Of a stretch of DNA of 64,000 bases, positions 61,001 through 64,000 are shown piece after piece. The position numbers were made by a program, and so were the translations under genes. The stretch spans positions 3,844,001-3,908,000 of the forward strand of contig OZ234503.1 in NCBI GenBank assembly GCA_965153455.1, read 5' to 3'. The notes beneath the pieces are model-generated. The model ran no database searches, was not told the DNA's origin, and saw only the letters and a program-made list of their open reading frames with translations. Positions within the stretch are counted from its first letter, which is position 1. Each line of letters begins with the position of its first letter. This DNA comes from Sphagnum compactum (lineage: Eukaryota; Bryophyta; Sphagnopsida; Sphagnales).

Positions 61001-62200
61001 TAGACACATGGTGCACATCACAAAGATTTGTTGCATTATTATAATAGATGTTTCCATGTTTAGTTGTATTAAAAATTAAGATGGTTTAACTAAAATTGTG
61101 CATTGAAAAATTTAAAAGTTAGTTGAAAATAGATGTACATACATAAAGAAATAGCTATGACTTTCTATAATGGAATGTTCTTGAGTCTATTGTGAAAGGT
61201 CAAGAATGTCCCTTTAATCCTTAATTTAGAGATGCATTATCCGAAAAGGGAAATTTTTGAAAATTTGAAAATTAACTTACAAAATAAAAAATTGGAATCA
61301 TTTTTTAAAGAATTTAAATCCGAATTGCCATTTTTAAAATATAGATTATAAAAGTGTAGCCACATATTTCCCTTGTATTACTAAATATATCATCCTTTTA
61401 TGGCAATTTTTTTGAAATAATGAGCCAAATAGTCACTTCCACTTCCACCTATGTAATGATATTGCTTTTGTCAAGGAAATCACCTTAGCACCCTTTTGAA
61501 AATCTCAAGAAAAAACATTATTTGTTGAATTAGCCAACACCATAGCCAAGGTCTCCATTTATTATGGATCTTGTAAGGGCAACTCAATACATTAAATAAT
61601 GTTTAGCTCCCACATGTTAATGAAAATATATGAAATGAATGAGGATATTATGATAAATGATTAATACCTATGTGGATATAGTATTGAGTTTTGAACATGT
61701 TATTAACCTAATCATGATATTTGGTAAATTTTAAAAACTTTAATATTAACTTGGGTCCAAGATTGATTTTTGGTTAGTATAAAGCAAATATTTACCTATA
61801 TTTAAACATGATACAAAATTGGTACATATCACCTTAAGTCCCTAATGGTTAGTGTTGGTACAAGCCTTATATTACCTCAAGTTAATCTAACCTTGTAAGG
61901 TCTTTGCTACCAATGTTGATGTAAATGTTGATACTAGTCATAAACTTATATACCAAACGAACATTGGTCATTAGTCAATATCATACATGTTGTCATTGAA
62001 GGTTTTTAAACATGCACATGATTAAAATTGTTATTGTTCTTTGGATTTATCCATAGTTTACGGCTTTAAGCCATGTATATTTGTGCGCCCTAATTCTTTT
62101 ATACAAAAAGACACATCTTGGATTAAATTATATATGTGAAAAGACACTTATTGGATTAAATTACATATGAAAAGACACATTGTTTGATTTTTTTTCCTCC
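58001..62200. other. Intergenic AT-rich DNA, no gene seen
   Basis: No domain, RNA gene or clear tandem repeat is visible over this stretch on either strand. Confidence 0.55.
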
Positions 62201-62206
62201 AAGATA

Positions 62207-62230
62207 TTTGTTGTTGTTGTTGTTGTTGAT
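62207..62230. repeat. (TTG)n microsatellite
   Basis: Seven to eight TTG units. Confidence 0.9.
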
Positions 62231-64000
62231 CTTTCCTTCATTGTTGAGGTCCAGAGGAGGAGAAGACAAAAACTTACTTCTTGTGGATTTAGATACTCAT
62301 GTTATGATTTTTGTTGCGGATTTGAGTAAGGGGAAGGAAACCTACTTCCCCCAATAATAACTAATCCCCATCTTGTTGACTTTCAAGCCAAATGAATTCA
62401 ACTTTCTTGTACTAATTACCATTCAAAGTTAAAGCAACATAACCAACCTATGATGAACAATACAACATGATCATTTGGTGCAAATTATATGCATTAGAGC
62501 CAAGTAAGAAATTCATGCATGGTATTTTGGACCACAAATTGAAAAGAATGCAAAGCACACAAATGCATAAAAATGACATTAGGAATTACCTTCACATCTT
62601 TGGCTTCATGTCATGAGCCACGATGGAATTCATGGATAACAAATTGAGGTGAAAACAAACCATCTATATTGATTTGTAACATTGTGAATGTCATTCATGC
62701 ATGAAATTTGGAATATGAAATCTCATTGTCTTTCTTGTTGGTCTTGACATTCACATAAGTTAACATTTATCATTCATAACCATGGTATTAATACACATGT
62801 CCACCATGTCATTTGACATCATTAAACCTTTCACCATGTATTACACACCCAAATTCAATAACAAATTTAATGACAATATTGAAATATGTAACATGTTATT
62901 GGCGTTTTCAATTTGCATCAACAAATTGTGAGTCATTAATGATATGAAAATATTTTCATTAATTTTTTCCCTCCCATGGTGCATTCCAAAACCTTAATTT
63001 AACCAAACCAAAACCCATGGAATCCCAAAAAAAGACACGTATATTGTGCAGGGAATTTTTTTTGTGATATGTTGTTGAGTTTACAAGGTAGTCACAAACC
63101 TCATTGCCTAAGACAGAAAGATAATATATGGGGGTGCAAAACCTATCGTGCAACCCGCCCTTCTCACCCACCCCCATTCCTCCCAAATCAAATGCAAAAT
63201 TCATATTCAAAGTTCCTTTTTCTCTTCTGTTGTTGTGATTTTGTTTCATTCTAGAACATAAAATCATTGAAACAACCTCCCCCCCCCCATACACACACAT
63301 TCGTTCCTCCCAAAATGAAATACAAAATTCATATTCTTTTCTATTGTTATCCTTTTATATTGTTCAAAATGAAAATCTTAACACAAAACTTGTATTTAAG
63401 GCTTATTTATTTGCAAATTTTACATTACGATTATCTTGCAATTTGCATCAATGTTTAAAAATCAATAACATAGCTAATATTATGACATCCAAAGCATTGT
63501 CCCAAGGAATAACAACTTGAAAGATGGATCATAAAAACAAACCACAATAAAAATAAAGCTCAAGAAAGTAACACATAATGAAGAAGCAATTTGAAAGTAT
63601 TCAAACATTCTTTGAAACAAAACCTTTAATGAACATTTGATTGGACAAAATCTAAATCTAAATTCTCATTGGCTCCAAATGTGTTCTTAAAATTATAAAA
63701 TGGTTACCAAATTCATGTGACACCCATTAGTCATGTTCATTTGCCACCTTTTCAATAGACATTCTATTGTTGTAGTTCTTATTATATCTAAAAAAAAGAT
63801 ATTAATGACATTGGCAACATAATTTTTTTTCAATGAGCTTCATAACTAAGTTGGGCTTGAATGGCACTTGTATTGTAATTCATAGATTAGTTTGCACCAA
63901 TCGAGTTTTTAAATATTTTCTTAATTGAGATGTTGCTATAACCATGGGGTTTAGCTTTCATGTAATTCTTCATCGTTTTCATTCTCATTAAAACTAATCA
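62231..64000. other. Intergenic AT-rich DNA, no gene seen
   Basis: A minus-strand open frame at 62959-63300 crosses a C-run (63281-63289) and a CA-run and is low-complexity; I give it no function. Nothing else stands out. Confidence 0.5.

Noticed and set aside
1-64000. CRISPR arrays, bacterial operons, rRNA genes or an organelle insertion
   Set aside because: No repeat-spacer arrays, ribosome-binding-site-led gene strings, rRNA signatures or recognisable plastid or mitochondrial genes were seen.

Overview
The window looks like nuclear DNA of a land plant with a large, AT-rich, gene-poor genome. The evidence is three spliced plant-type genes, TTTAGGG-type telomere-like repeats at many internal sites, and long stretches of decayed transposons and minisatellites. 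A fern or another large-genome lineage would fit, but the sequence alone does not settle the lineage.

Three genes can be read exon by exon with matching splice phases. (1) Plus strand, 17230-19457: a 501-residue bHLH transcription factor of the FBH/AKS group (plant bHLH group IX), with a long GA-rich leader from about 15.5 kb. (2) Plus strand, 32263-34741: a 243-residue four-pass membrane protein of the DUF1218 (DESIGUAL/VCC) family. (3) Minus strand, 43509-39920: a 722-residue NPF (NRT1/PTR) proton-coupled transporter in six exons, with an unusually long N-terminal extension. These three have no operon-like or obvious pathway link. The last introns of genes 2 and 3 carry copies of the same roughly 330 bp dispersed repeat, each in the sense direction of its host gene.

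The rest is accessory DNA. 1-15 kb: AT-rich sequence with degenerate telomere-like and TAGG-type repeats, ~85 bp tandem repeats (6.4-7.5 kb), a CACTA-like terminus, a tRNA-like SINE candidate (11.95 kb) and a 92 bp HindIII-type satellite (13.65-14.11 kb). 20-32 kb: a broken hAT-type zinc-finger transposase fragment, a 1.4 kb TTATT-rich minisatellite, a decayed retroelement-like fragment, and a broken PIF/Harbinger element with convergent Myb/SANT and transposase remnants around a ~178 bp tandem repeat. 37.4-37.8 kb: a GC-rich island with 41 bp repeats. 45-54.7 kb: ~56 bp repeats, a dead Ty1/copia reverse transcriptase, a 60 bp repeat that encodes a 20-residue motif, a three-copy dispersed repeat, telomere-like arrays, and a MITE with terminal inverted repeats and a TAA target duplication. 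54.7-64 kb: nothing recognisable beyond microsatellites.
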